Shown here: in pieces, positions 26,105 to 34,726 of the stretch
How positions within the stretch are numbered: the stretch's first letter is position 1
How the letters are laid out: each line of letters starts with the position of its first letter
Assembly: GCF_000313565.1 (NCBI RefSeq)
Contig: NZ_HE578933.1
Span: 55,426-119,425 of the forward strand
Source of the DNA: Dielma fastidiosa
Lineage (GTDB): Bacteria > Bacillota_I > Bacilli_A > Erysipelotrichales > Erysipelotrichaceae
Length of the DNA: 64,000 nucleotides
Direction: 5' to 3'
Translations under genes and position numbers: made by a program
The notes under the pieces: model-generated
Told to the model about the DNA's origin: nothing
What the model saw: the letters and a program-made list of their open reading frames with translations, nothing else
Database searches by the model: none

Positions 26105-26109
26105 CAGCT

Positions 26110-27819
26110 TTATTTATTTAAAATATCTTCGGCAACGAGCTTGCCAAAAGTAACATTTTCATTAGTAGGCGCACCGCCAAATAATCCATCATGCGCGCAT
26201 TCACCAACGGCATAAAGATTATTAATCGCATGACCTGCTTTGGTTACCACATGCATGGATGAATCTACCTCAATACCGCCCAAAGTAACTTGTAAGCCCG
26301 GTTTTGTTGAAACCGCATAATAAGGGGCTTGCGTAAAATCAATCGTAAGATTAGCTGAACGGCCAAATTCCTCGTCGATACCTGTCTTTACAGCCAACTG
26401 GTATTTCTCAATCGTTGCGGTTAGATTATCAGCAGGAACACCCATTTTTTCAGCAAGCTCTTCAATTGTATCAGCTTCAATAAAATAGCCTTGATCTTTA
26501 AAGCCCTGAAGCCGTTTTGACTTATCCATAGCACTTTGATCGATCAGAATATACACATGATCGCCTTCCTGTTCCATCATCCATTTAGAAAGTGTTGTAT
26601 AATCCGGATAATAATCATTACAGAAACGTTTGCCTTCTAAATTTACCATGATGCCGCCTTCTGCCCGTGCCGCGCTCAGACTTGAATTCACACCATTCTC
26701 ACTATGAACGGACGGATTCAGACGTACAACATCCATAAAAGCCAAATTAGCATCTACCGCTTTTACCAATTCAAAGCCATCGCCTGTTGAACCAGCAGCA
26801 GATGTAGATGGTAAATCTGCCCATTCAGGCGCATATTCCAGCAACGCTTCTTTACCTGATGCAAAACCGCCGGTCGCAATAACAATGTTGTCAGCATAAA
26901 TTGTATAAGTCTCATTTTGACTTTCAACCTTAACACCCTTTACCTGATCATTCTCAGTGACCAATTCAACAGCTTTTGTTGACAGACGCATATCTACATC
27001 CAAGCGTTCAATTTCAGCATTCAGTGCCTTAACGATAGCAACGCCAAGAGAACTGCCGTCCTCAGTTGCCACCTGATAAGTTGAGAGCGGACGGTTGATT
27101 TTAGTTCCCAGACTATTCAGCCATTCAACACTTTCCTCAGAGCGTTCAAGCAGCGTTTTCCAATTATCAGCATTCATATCTGGATTTTTACTTACTTGAT
27201 CAGCGATGTATTCATCAATACTTAAGCCCAATCCAGCCTGCTTTTGATATTCGGTATTAACAGCTACAAAGTAAGTGGCCGCAAGACTTGTAGCACCGCC
27301 ATTCATAGCTTGCTTCTCAACAAGAATCACATTCTGACCGCCTTTTTTAAGTTCAATGGCAGTAGTCATACCAGCACCGCCGGCGCCAATAACTACGGTA
27401 TCACAAATGACATCCTCGGCCTCAGATTTCACCGCTTCAATTACTTCCTTATTTTTCATTGCTTCAACATCAAAGCCTGCTGCCATAAGTCCCAGCTCAG
27501 CAGCTTCCAAAATCGCCTTGCTTGTATTAGTAGCGCCGGCAATGGTATCTATCTTCAAGCTTTGATGCTCAACAATCGCCTCCGGAATGCTTTGAATCGG
27601 CACATCAGCAATCCCCGCGGTTTCCATATGCTCAACAACCTCTACCCGAATTACTTTCGCATCCTTAACCTCTACCTCAACCTTAACATCTCCATTATTC
27701 CCCTTTGCGCTTTCTGTATAGACACCATCGCTGATATTGGTATCCGCCGGCTTATTACTGCAGCCAGCAATTGTTGCAATCATACACAAAGCTAAAACAC
27801 ACCTTAGTAATTTTTTCAT
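26110..27819 (-). CDS. Flavinylated extracellular reductase lipoprotein (FMN-binding + fumarate reductase-type FAD domain)
   Basis: A 569-residue lipoprotein with lipobox ATIAGC. Residues ~30-110 are an FMN_bind domain with the ApbE target motif DTIAGATNTS, whose Thr would carry FMN covalently. Residues ~135-565 are an FAD_binding_2 domain (VIGAGGAGMTTAIEL, ATGGFASG, and C-terminal YAVGECAHDG). This design is known from surface reductases of Gram-positives that use fumarate, urocanate or other enoates. The acceptor cannot be named here. No apbE is seen in the window. Confidence 0.9.
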   Translation of the reverse strand: MKKLLRCVLALCMIATIAGCSNKPADTNISDGVYTESAKGNNGDVKVEVEVKDAKVIRVEVVEHMETAGIADVPIQSIPEAIVEHQSLKIDTIAGATNTSKAILEAAELGLMAAGFDVEAMKNKEVIEAVKSEAEDVICDTVVIGAGGAGMTTAIELKKGGQNVILVEKQAMNGGATSLAATYFVAVNTEYQKQAGLGLSIDEYIADQVSKNPDMNADNWKTLLERSEESVEWLNSLGTKINRPLSTYQVATEDGSSLGVAIVKALNAEIERLDVDMRLSTKAVELVTENDQVKGVKVESQNETYTIYADNIVIATGGFASGKEALLEYAPEWADLPSTSAAGSTGDGFELVKAVDANLAFMDVVRLNPSVHSENGVNSSLSAARAEGGIMVNLEGKRFCNDYYPDYTTLSKWMMEQEGDHVYILIDQSAMDKSKRLQGFKDQGYFIEADTIEELAEKMGVPADNLTATIEKYQLAVKTGIDEEFGRSANLTIDFTQAPYYAVSTKPGLQVTLGGIEVDSSMHVVTKAGHAINNLYAVGECAHDGLFGGAPTNENVTFGKLVAEDILNK

Positions 27820-27927
27820 ATGATTCCCTCTTCTTTCACCTTCATTTTAGCATTGTGAAATTATTATTTTGTTATATTTTTTTTACACTTGTTCATATTT
27901 TTTGACATAAGAAAAAATCACTCTGCC

Positions 27928-27954
27928 ATATTCAGCAGCCATACCGCTGAATAT
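27928..27954 (-). terminator. Hairpin downstream of rluB
   Basis: Stem ATATTCAGC / GCTGAATAT (9 bp, 9-nt loop) on the minus strand. A TTTTTTC run follows only after about 12 nt, so this is a weak terminator candidate. The rest of 27820-27978 is AT-rich promoter-like DNA for the reductase gene. Confidence 0.4.
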
Positions 27955-27978
27955 TTTGGAATGATTAATCAATTAATA

Positions 27979-28716
27979 CTATTTAGTTTTCTGTTCACCC
28001 TCTAAAGCAAGACGGCGTAGCATTTTAACCTCATGCGGTTTTAAAATCCGGTATTCACCCTGACTCATATCGCTGACCGTAAGAAAACCGAGTGATTTTC
28101 GATGCAGACTGGTAACCGTATGCCCATAAACCTCCATCATCCGTTTAATCTGGCGGTTCCGGCCTTCCTTGATTGTAATATCAAAACGCGTCTTTTGATG
28201 ATCAAAATCCTTGTTCTTAACTCTCAGCTTAGCTGGCAGCGTCTGAATGCCGTCATCAAGTACAACACCCTTTTCAAGGGCTTTAATCTGTTCAGTTGTC
28301 AAAATTCCATCAATGATTACCTCATAGGTTTTAGGAATATGATACTTAGGGTGAATCAGCTGATTGGCAAATTCACCGTCATTCGTTAAAATAAGTACAC
28401 CGCTTGTATCGTAATCAAGACGGCCGACCGTAAAAATGCGCTCATCACATTTAACCAGTGATACCACTGTTTTGCGGTCAAATTCGTCATCTAATGTGCA
28501 GACGGATTTCTTTGGTTTATTCATAACAAAATAAACCTTATTCTCCTTTTGAATCTGCTCACCATCAACCTCAATAATATCTCCGCGTTTTACTTTATAT
28601 CCTTGTTCAGTAATGGTTTCACCATTCACTGTTACTCTGCCTTCACTAATCATCACTTCCGCTTTTCTTCTTGATGTGATGCCGCTTGCAGCAATTACTT
28701 TTTGTAAGCGTTCCAT
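27979..28716 (-). CDS. rluB: 23S rRNA pseudouridine synthase RluB
   Basis: A 245-residue RsuA/RluB-family enzyme. An N-terminal S4 RNA-binding domain (RLQKVIAASGITSRRKAEVMI) is followed by the catalytic domain with GRLDYDTSG, whose Asp is the nucleophile. It ends EGRNRQIKRMMEVYGH. It follows spmB after 40 nt, the same position as ypuL/rluB in Bacillus, which supports RluB over other family members. Confidence 0.9.
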   Translation of the reverse strand: MERLQKVIAASGITSRRKAEVMISEGRVTVNGETITEQGYKVKRGDIIEVDGEQIQKENKVYFVMNKPKKSVCTLDDEFDRKTVVSLVKCDERIFTVGRLDYDTSGVLILTNDGEFANQLIHPKYHIPKTYEVIIDGILTTEQIKALEKGVVLDDGIQTLPAKLRVKNKDFDHQKTRFDITIKEGRNRQIKRMMEVYGHTVTSLHRKSLGFLTVSDMSQGEYRILKPHEVKMLRRLALEGEQKTK

Positions 28717-28756
28717 TTAAAATCATCCTCTCTATTCCTTATTTTACCCTAAAAAG

Positions 28757-29269
28757 CTATGAAAAGAAATAGAACGTTAAAAGAATTGCCATCGTAATAC
28801 CGGCTAAATCACTGATTAAACCGATTACCAGTGAATTTTTGATCTTTTTCACGCCGACGCTGGCAAAATAAAGTGTAATAACATATAATGTCGTATCGGT
28901 TGAGCCTTGAATGATACTTGCCATCTGACCGGCAAAGGAATCGACACCCAAGGTTTTAAAAATATCGATCATCACTGCCAGCGACGCATTGCCGCTGATG
29001 GGTCTGAACAGCATCATCGGAAAGATTTCCTTTGGTATGACACCAGCAAAAGAAGTAAACAGATTGGCAATGGCATCTAAAAGACCGCTTTCCTTCATCA
29101 TCGCAATGGAGAACATCATCCCCAGCATTGCTGGAAAGACATCATTAAATAAGCCGAAGCCATCCTGTACGCCATGAACAAAATGACTGTATGCGTCTAC
29201 TTTCTTAATAATAGCAACAATCAGAATAATGCCCAAAAAGGCCGGCAGAATGATGTTTGTGCTAAGCAC
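28757..29269 (-). CDS. spmB: Spore maturation protein SpmB
   Basis: A 170-residue membrane protein with a nucleoside-recognition (Gate) domain. FPAMLGMMFSIAMMKESG and FRPISGNASLAV are the conserved stretches. With SpmA it lowers spore core water in Bacillus. The start appears to be GTG at 29269, 8 nt inside spmA, preceded by GGTGG; no suitable ATG lies nearby. Confidence 0.9.
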   Translation of the reverse strand: MLSTNIILPAFLGIILIVAIIKKVDAYSHFVHGVQDGFGLFNDVFPAMLGMMFSIAMMKESGLLDAIANLFTSFAGVIPKEIFPMMLFRPISGNASLAVMIDIFKTLGVDSFAGQMASIIQGSTDTTLYVITLYFASVGVKKIKNSLVIGLISDLAGITMAILLTFYFFS

Positions 29270-29831
29270 GGTTCCACCACCTGTCTACAACTAAACCGAC
29301 AAAAGAAGCGAAGAGCGTCGATACGACGGCAAAGGGAATAAAAGTAGTAGGATCTAAAGATCCATAGGCCGCCCGCAGCGCGATGATCGTGGTAGGAAAG
29401 ATCGTTACGCCGCCAGTATTAAGCACCAGAAAAGTAACCATAGACCGGCTGGCGGTTTCCTTATCCGGATTATGCTTCTGCATTCCCTTGATTGCCTTTA
29501 AGCCCACTGGTGTTGCTGCTGAGCCAAGGCCAAACATATTGATTACAATATTGCTGGCAACATAACCGAGAGTTTCTGTATCATCCTTGATATCAGGCAG
29601 GATAAAACGGAGAAATGGCCGCAGACAGCGTTCCAGAAAAGCCAGACAGCCGCCAGCCTGAGCAATTTCTAAAATACCGTTGAAAAAGCAAGTGATTGCT
29701 AATAATGGCAGTACAAAATTTAATGTTTCTTCACCAACGGTAACCATTGACTGTGACAAAGCATCAACTTTGCCGGTAGCTATGCCATAGACCAATGAAC
29801 ATAAAATCATCACATTCCAGAGCTTGTTCAT
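29262..29831 (-). CDS. spmA: Spore maturation protein SpmA
   Basis: A 189-residue membrane protein, partner of SpmB, with a Gate domain. It has the conserved start MNKLWNVMIL and the helix-breaking ASNIVINMFGLGSAATPVGLKA region. It overlaps dacB by 4 nt and spmB by 8 nt, so the three are translated together, as in Bacillus. Confidence 0.92.
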   Translation of the reverse strand: MNKLWNVMILCSLVYGIATGKVDALSQSMVTVGEETLNFVLPLLAITCFFNGILEIAQAGGCLAFLERCLRPFLRFILPDIKDDTETLGYVASNIVINMFGLGSAATPVGLKAIKGMQKHNPDKETASRSMVTFLVLNTGGVTIFPTTIIALRAAYGSLDPTTFIPFAVVSTLFASFVGLVVDRWWNRA

Positions 29832-30808
29832 GAAAACACCTTCCTTAACAAAGATTGTTTGATGATTGGATAACTTTGTGTCTTGCTTACTTGGCCGCTG
29901 CTGACCATAACCGTAACCGTATTCTTATCGATACTGGTTACGATTTTAAAAGGCTGCTGATCACTTTTGGCAGCAAGAAAGACAAACGGTTCAGCAACAC
30001 TGAATTCAATTCCCTGCGTTTTATACAGTCCCTGATCAAGAATTACATATTCCTGATATTGTTCAAAAAACGCCTCATGTTTGGCTTTATGCAGTTCAAA
30101 ATATTCACTTTCACGAAAACTGACAACAATACTTTCGCTGTCCCCTGCCTGAGCACTGGTCACTAAGGTTTTGCCGGAGTTCATCGTATATCCGGTTTTG
30201 CCGCCGTTACACGCGTCATATTCCGCAAGCAGACGATTTTTATTCTTCCAGACACCTAGCTCACCATGATAATTCTGCGTGCCGGCAATCTTTCTGAATA
30301 CATCGTTGGCCATCGCCGCTTTCATGCATAAAGCCATATCATAGCAGGTTGAAAGATTGCCGCCGTCTTCTTCATCTAAACCGCTGGGATTGCGGAACAC
30401 ACTGTCTTTCATGCCTAATTCAGCGGCTTTCTCATTCATCATGTCAACAAAGGTTGCCACATTGCCGCCGACATGCTCAGCCAGCGCGTAAGCCGCGTCA
30501 TTGCCGCTTCTAAGCATCAAGCCATGCAGCAATGTAATCAAGGTCACCTGCTGCCCCTCCTTTAAATAAATTGAGCTGCCGACCTGATGAGAGGCATCAT
30601 AGCTGATGGTAACGATCTCATTGAGCTCACTGTGTTCCAAAACCACCAGCGCGGTCATGATTTTGCTGATGGATGCTACACTTTGTACATCATGGCTATC
30701 CTTTTCTTCAATCACACTGCCATCTGAACTAATCACTACATAACTGGCCCGAATAGGCATTGGCGCCAGTAAATTCAACGCTAATAGCAACAGCAGACAT
30801 TTTTTCAT
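29828..30808 (-). CDS. dacB: D-alanyl-D-alanine carboxypeptidase DacB (spore PBP5*)
   Basis: A 326-residue penicillin-binding protein with a signal peptide (residues 1-21). The active-site triad is visible: SxxK as SISK at 46-49, SxN as RSGND near 103, and KTG as GGKTGYT near 200. In Bacillus DacB trims cortex peptides in the mother cell. ATG 30808 follows AAGGGTGAAG. The operon partners spmA and spmB support the spore-specific assignment over a vegetative DacA. Confidence 0.9.
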   Translation of the reverse strand: MKKCLLLLLALNLLAPMPIRASYVVISSDGSVIEEKDSHDVQSVASISKIMTALVVLEHSELNEIVTISYDASHQVGSSIYLKEGQQVTLITLLHGLMLRSGNDAAYALAEHVGGNVATFVDMMNEKAAELGMKDSVFRNPSGLDEEDGGNLSTCYDMALCMKAAMANDVFRKIAGTQNYHGELGVWKNKNRLLAEYDACNGGKTGYTMNSGKTLVTSAQAGDSESIVVSFRESEYFELHKAKHEAFFEQYQEYVILDQGLYKTQGIEFSVAEPFVFLAAKSDQQPFKIVTSIDKNTVTVMVSSGQVSKTQSYPIIKQSLLRKVFS

Positions 30809-30824
30809 AAGCTTCACCCTTATC

Positions 30825-30833
30825 ATTGTATGC
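30825..30833 (-). promoter_or_regulatory. Candidate sigma-E -10 element upstream of dacB
   Basis: GCATACAAT on the minus strand fits the sigma-E -10 pattern GHATAnnnT and lies 17 nt before the dacB ATG, just after a terminator. No clear -35 match is visible. Confidence 0.4.
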
Positions 30834-30855
30834 AGCAGCAACACATTTCAGACAA

Positions 30856-30879
30856 GAAAAAAATCAGCCGAAGCTGATT
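30856..30879 (-). terminator. Terminator between HD gene and dacB
   Basis: Stem AATCAGC / GCTGATT with a TTCG tetraloop, followed by TTTTTC. It separates the vegetative scpA-scpB-HD unit from the spore genes. Confidence 0.88.
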
Positions 30880-31510
30880 ATTCAAAAACGGAAAGATCAA
30901 TTTGTTCCAAAAGCTTTTCATTATAAGCTTTCAGCAATGTCAGCTGTTCTTTAAACAGCTCTTTAGCACACGCGCTGCCGCCCATGCCCTCATCAAGCAT
31001 TCGATTCACATTCGCTAAGCGCCAGACAATCCTTTCCCGCAATGCCGGCATTGATTTGAACGCGCTCATTTCATACAAGAACGTCTCTGCAATCCGATAA
31101 GCACCCAGCCGGTCAATGTTGTCACAGTCACTCAAGGCATCCGCCTCACGGATATGCGGATAATCGCCCGGACATTGATCATCTACATGCATGGCAATAC
31201 AATACAGAATATCATGCTGCTGCTTTTCACTTAAGGCTAAAGTTTTCAAAAAAGGCTGTACCAGCGCGGCGGATACCCGGCCATGGTCAATCTCTTTTTC
31301 AGCGTCAAATTTACCATAATCATGCAGCAGACATGCCAAAGGCAGCACCTCATCATCATAAGCTTCAGCCGCGCATAGCTTTAAACCGAGCTGATATACT
31401 CTCAGTGAATGCTCATACCGATAATTTAAATCAAGAATATCAAGCTGTTCAAAGGAATATAAATGTGTTTTTAAAAAGTCATGCGCTTTCCTTAAATTAT
31501 CCTTATTCAT
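30878..31510 (-). CDS. HD-domain phosphohydrolase
   Basis: A 210-residue HD-superfamily protein. Metal-binding signatures: RYEHSLRV (His), LLHDYGKFD (HD), IAMHVDD (His) and LSDCDNIDRLG (Asp). Such proteins hydrolyse phosphate esters, often of nucleotides; the substrate is unknown. ATG 31510 overlaps the scpB stop by 8 nt. In Bacillus ypuI occupies this place between scpB and dacB, so the gene is a lineage-specific replacement. Confidence 0.85.
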   Translation of the reverse strand: MNKDNLRKAHDFLKTHLYSFEQLDILDLNYRYEHSLRVYQLGLKLCAAEAYDDEVLPLACLLHDYGKFDAEKEIDHGRVSAALVQPFLKTLALSEKQQHDILYCIAMHVDDQCPGDYPHIREADALSDCDNIDRLGAYRIAETFLYEMSAFKSMPALRERIVWRLANVNRMLDEGMGGSACAKELFKEQLTLLKAYNEKLLEQIDLSVFE

Positions 31511-32042
31511 TGAATAACTCCTCATCCATATTCTGTTCAATAACCGGCAGATCCGGCAATTCATTCAAACTCTTTAATTTAAAAGCATCCATGAATTCTT
31601 CAGTAACCTCATAAAGAAAAGGTCTGCCCGGTGCATCGGTACGCCCGCACTCTTTAATGAGTGAGCGAGCCAACAGCTTACGAATCATCATATCACAGCT
31701 GACGCCTCTGATTTCTTCAATCTCAACCCGCGTGATCGGCTGCTTATAAGCTATGATTGCCAAGGTTTCCATCGCTGCCTGAGATAAGGTTCCCATCTTA
31801 GTTGAAGAAAACAATTTCTCCGCATAAGGATGAATCTTTTCCTTAGAGATAAATTTATAACAGCCGCCAAAGCATACAAGCTCAATGCCATGCTGATCCT
31901 CAAGATAATCTTTCATCATTTCATCAAGCAGAAGCTGTGCCTCATTTTCACTGCATTCACAGCTTTCCTTCAGCTGTTCAATCGTCAATCCCTCATCGCC
32001 GCTTAAAAAGAGCAGTCCCTCGATGACTGGCTTTAATTCCAT
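31503..32042 (-). CDS. scpB: Segregation and condensation protein ScpB
   Basis: A 179-residue kleisin-interacting subunit of the SMC complex, with two winged-helix domains. Family stretches: ETLAIIAYKQPITRVEIEEIRGV and GRPFLYEVTEEFMDAFKL. AAAGGAG lies 9 nt before ATG 32042, which is 1 nt after the scpA stop. An ATG at 32051 is too close to the ribosome site. Confidence 0.95.
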   Translation of the reverse strand: MELKPVIEGLLFLSGDEGLTIEQLKESCECSENEAQLLLDEMMKDYLEDQHGIELVCFGGCYKFISKEKIHPYAEKLFSSTKMGTLSQAAMETLAIIAYKQPITRVEIEEIRGVSCDMMIRKLLARSLIKECGRTDAPGRPFLYEVTEEFMDAFKLKSLNELPDLPVIEQNMDEELFNE

Positions 32043-32043
32043 C

Positions 32044-32772
32044 TTATTCATCTCCTTTAATGATCCAGATCGTATCATCGTCATCAACAGCATAGTTAAT
32101 CTCCCCATGCTTAATCAGATCTAATACTGACAAGAACGTTACAATCACCATATGCAGATCCGTACAATCCTCACATAATGTTTCAAAATTCATTTTACCG
32201 CTCCAAAACCGCAGACGATCCTGAATCTGTACGACACGCTCATCCAGTGATAATTCCTTAATCGTCATCCTTGTCTGCTGAGGACGCTGCAAAAATGAAC
32301 GGCGGATGATTTTATTCATCGCCTTTACCAAATCATAAGGATTCCCCTGAAGCTCTTCTTCTCTAACTAAAGTGATCCATTGATTCGTCTCTTCACTCGG
32401 CGGTTTTGTATAAGACATCTGACGCTGATTATAATAATCCTCAAATGTCTGACAGACCTCTTTATAGCGCTGATATTCAAGCAGCCGCGCTACCAGCTTA
32501 TCACGCTGATCCTCTTCAAACTCCTCTTCAATCAATACCTTTTCACGAGGCAGCAGCTTTTTGCTTTTATATTCTATCAAGCCTGCCAGCTCGGATAAAT
32601 ACTCACTGGCTATCTCAAGATGGTAGGCTTCCATCGCATTCAGATAAGTCAGATATTGTTCCGTTAATATATCCATATCCAAATCAAAAAGATCCAATTT
32701 ATTTTCCTTGATCAGATGCAGCATCAAATCAAGAGGTCCCTCAAAGGAATGGGTCGTTACTTCAAATGCCAT
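32044..32772 (-). CDS. scpA: Segregation and condensation protein ScpA
   Basis: A 242-residue kleisin that bridges SMC heads. The N-terminal FEGPLDLMLHLIKENKLDLFDL signature is present (residues ~10-30), with the C-terminal winged helix near FLSVLDLIKHGEI. AGAGGTGATTCC precedes ATG 32772. It starts the scpA-scpB-HD operon. Confidence 0.95.
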   Translation of the reverse strand: MAFEVTTHSFEGPLDLMLHLIKENKLDLFDLDMDILTEQYLTYLNAMEAYHLEIASEYLSELAGLIEYKSKKLLPREKVLIEEEFEEDQRDKLVARLLEYQRYKEVCQTFEDYYNQRQMSYTKPPSEETNQWITLVREEELQGNPYDLVKAMNKIIRRSFLQRPQQTRMTIKELSLDERVVQIQDRLRFWSGKMNFETLCEDCTDLHMVIVTFLSVLDLIKHGEINYAVDDDDTIWIIKGDE

Positions 32773-33030
32773 GGAATCACCTCTAGGGGTAATTATAACA
32801 AAAATCACTTCTGAAATAAAGAAGTTCCAATTAAAACTCACCCCTTTAATCAGACAGGGTCTGCATCAATTAATGAATACGATCGATTACTCTCTTTTTA
32901 AATACTGCTAAATCTAAAGTTCAAAAACACTCGTTTTTTACTTATATCAGCTGTCAGACAAGAAAAGGAACTGCCAAACAAAGCAGTTCCTTAAAAAACA
33001 AATATGAATCTTCTATATTTAAAACATTAA
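32773..33030. other. Intergenic region scpA / flavoprotein
   Basis: A 258-nt gap. The scpA-proximal part should hold the scpA promoter, but I see no strong consensus. The end nearest the flavoprotein holds its terminator. No small gene is convincing. Confidence 0.5.
32960..32992 (-). terminator. Terminator of the second flavoprotein gene
   Basis: A perfect 10-bp stem AAGGAACTGC / GCAGTTCCTT with an 8-nt loop, followed by TTCTTG on the minus strand. Confidence 0.75.
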
Positions 33031-34620
33031 TTATTTGGCCTGTGCAGCATTCTGACCTGCTGCTTTCCCATAATAGACAACAATGGATAAGCAATCACCG
33101 CTTTGATGAGCAGCGCCTTCAAAACCGCTTGTAACATCACCGGCTGCATACAAACCAGGTATCCAACTGCCATCTTCTTTTAATACATGTGTCTCATTAT
33201 CGATGACTAAGCCGCCATAGGTCAAATGATAAGCCATTTCCATTTTAGCAATTAAGTAAGGTCCTTCGTTTACTTCTCCATTAAAATCTTCTCTGCCAAA
33301 TTCTTCATCTTTCCCATTTTGAACTGCTTGATTGAATTGTGTCACTGTCTCAATAAATACATCGCTATCCAATCCTGCTGCTTGTGCTGCTTCTTCTAAT
33401 GAATCACCAAAAAAGAGAAATCCGTTATCCTTCTTTTCTTCCAAGAAATCCTCATCAGCAGCATTGATTGCCTCAATCATCTTACTATCGCCCACATAAT
33501 AAGCTAGTCCGTTTGGTTGATTGTTTATCAAAGCACTCAGTGTTCCTTTTGATTCATCACCAAAACGTTTTGCTTCTTGATTAACAACCAGCTGCTGTTT
33601 ACCTGTGATTATCCCTGATTGAGAGAGTGTGCAGCCGCCCTGATACCCTTTTAATACCGTCATCATAAATTGCATATCACGCAATTCAGCACCTAAACGC
33701 TGTGCCATAACAATACCATCACCTTGATTTGATGCAAAATTATTGCTCGCGTTATTAGCCGTCAATCCTGTACCGATTCTTTGATATTCAGCACACATTT
33801 CTGTATTTCCTGAAAAAGATCCAGTTGCTAAAACAACACCCTTTTCTGCACGATATTCAACTTCATTTCCTTCTTTATTCAAAGCGATGACACCAACAAC
33901 TTTGCCATCCTCTTCAATTAATTCAATAGCTCGTGTTTCTAAAATGATTTCCACTTCAGCTTTATTAGCAAGATTTTTCAATGCATTGGCAAGTCCGACA
34001 CCACCATCTACCGGATTATTCGCATGCACATTATAAAACGTATCTTTAATTTCCATACCGCCGCTTTGCAGCCATGTGAAAATTTCCCAATTGTTTTCCA
34101 GTGCTTCTTTCACTAATTCATAATCTTGACTTACTTCATTACCATCTAAATCCATTCCTTTACCTTTAATATAGTGATCGACAATCATCCTCTCAACACT
34201 ATCAAAACGTCCTTTTTGATCTGATGCCAAATATTGTGTAACTTGTTGTTTCAATATCGTCAATGAAGGTGCCCATTCGTTAAAATCTTCTTCTTGATAA
34301 TCTAAATACTTATATAAGTCCTCATCATTTCTTTCAGCAGCCGCATTCATTTCTTCATTAAGCATTGCCATGTGACCGCCGGAAGTCATTGCCGCACCAC
34401 CAGTAAAACCAGCTGCCTCTATAATAATGACACTCGCACCGCTTTCAGCTGCACCTGCAGCAGCTGCCAAACCTGCGCCGCCGCCGCCAACAACAATCAC
34501 ATCAGCGCTGGTTTTTGCCACTGGTTCGTCAAGGATTTCGGTTGTTTGTTCGGCTGAACTACAGCCTGCCAGTGCTAAGCATAATATACTTGTCAGTATT
34601 AAATTAAAAAATCGTTTCAT
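33031..34620 (-). CDS. Fumarate reductase-type FAD lipoprotein without FMN domain
   Basis: A 529-residue lipoprotein (lipobox LALAGC). The mature part starts directly with an FAD_binding_2 domain (VIVVGGGGAGLAAAAG, VVLATGSFSG, C-terminal GLYAAGDVTSGFEG). It lacks the FMN_bind module of the related protein at 26110-27819, so electrons must come from a separate carrier. GGAGGG precedes ATG 34620. It lies downstream of an AgrC/AgrA-type pair on the same strand with its own promoter between, suggesting signal-controlled expression. The substrate is unknown. Confidence 0.88.
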   Translation of the reverse strand: MKRFFNLILTSILCLALAGCSSAEQTTEILDEPVAKTSADVIVVGGGGAGLAAAAGAAESGASVIIIEAAGFTGGAAMTSGGHMAMLNEEMNAAAERNDEDLYKYLDYQEEDFNEWAPSLTILKQQVTQYLASDQKGRFDSVERMIVDHYIKGKGMDLDGNEVSQDYELVKEALENNWEIFTWLQSGGMEIKDTFYNVHANNPVDGGVGLANALKNLANKAEVEIILETRAIELIEEDGKVVGVIALNKEGNEVEYRAEKGVVLATGSFSGNTEMCAEYQRIGTGLTANNASNNFASNQGDGIVMAQRLGAELRDMQFMMTVLKGYQGGCTLSQSGIITGKQQLVVNQEAKRFGDESKGTLSALINNQPNGLAYYVGDSKMIEAINAADEDFLEEKKDNGFLFFGDSLEEAAQAAGLDSDVFIETVTQFNQAVQNGKDEEFGREDFNGEVNEGPYLIAKMEMAYHLTYGGLVIDNETHVLKEDGSWIPGLYAAGDVTSGFEGAAHQSGDCLSIVVYYGKAAGQNAAQAK

Positions 34621-34635
34621 CTTGTCCCTCCTGCA

Positions 34636-34715
34636 TAAGAACATCCAGTTCTTTGTTCTTACACTTTATCAAGCTATGATTTTACTGACAAGGTCTTAAT
34701 GATAACTGGGCAGTT
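34636..34715 (-). promoter_or_regulatory. Promoter and inverted repeats of the FAD lipoprotein gene
   Basis: TTGTCA (34686-34691), 17 nt, TAAAGT (34663-34668). Twelve bp upstream of the -35 lies a palindrome AACTG-CC-CAGTT (34704-34715). In the leader a perfect 8-bp repeat TAAGAACA / TGTTCTTA (34636-34661) sits just before the Shine-Dalgarno. Either could be the site for the adjacent LytTR regulator or an RNA hairpin. Confidence 0.5.
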
Positions 34716-34726
34716 TCAAGCTTTAG

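Noticed and set aside
34621..34726. Classic LytTR direct repeats upstream of the FAD lipoprotein gene
   Set aside because: Only inverted repeats are clear. I could not find two direct copies of the usual 9-bp site at the expected spacing.
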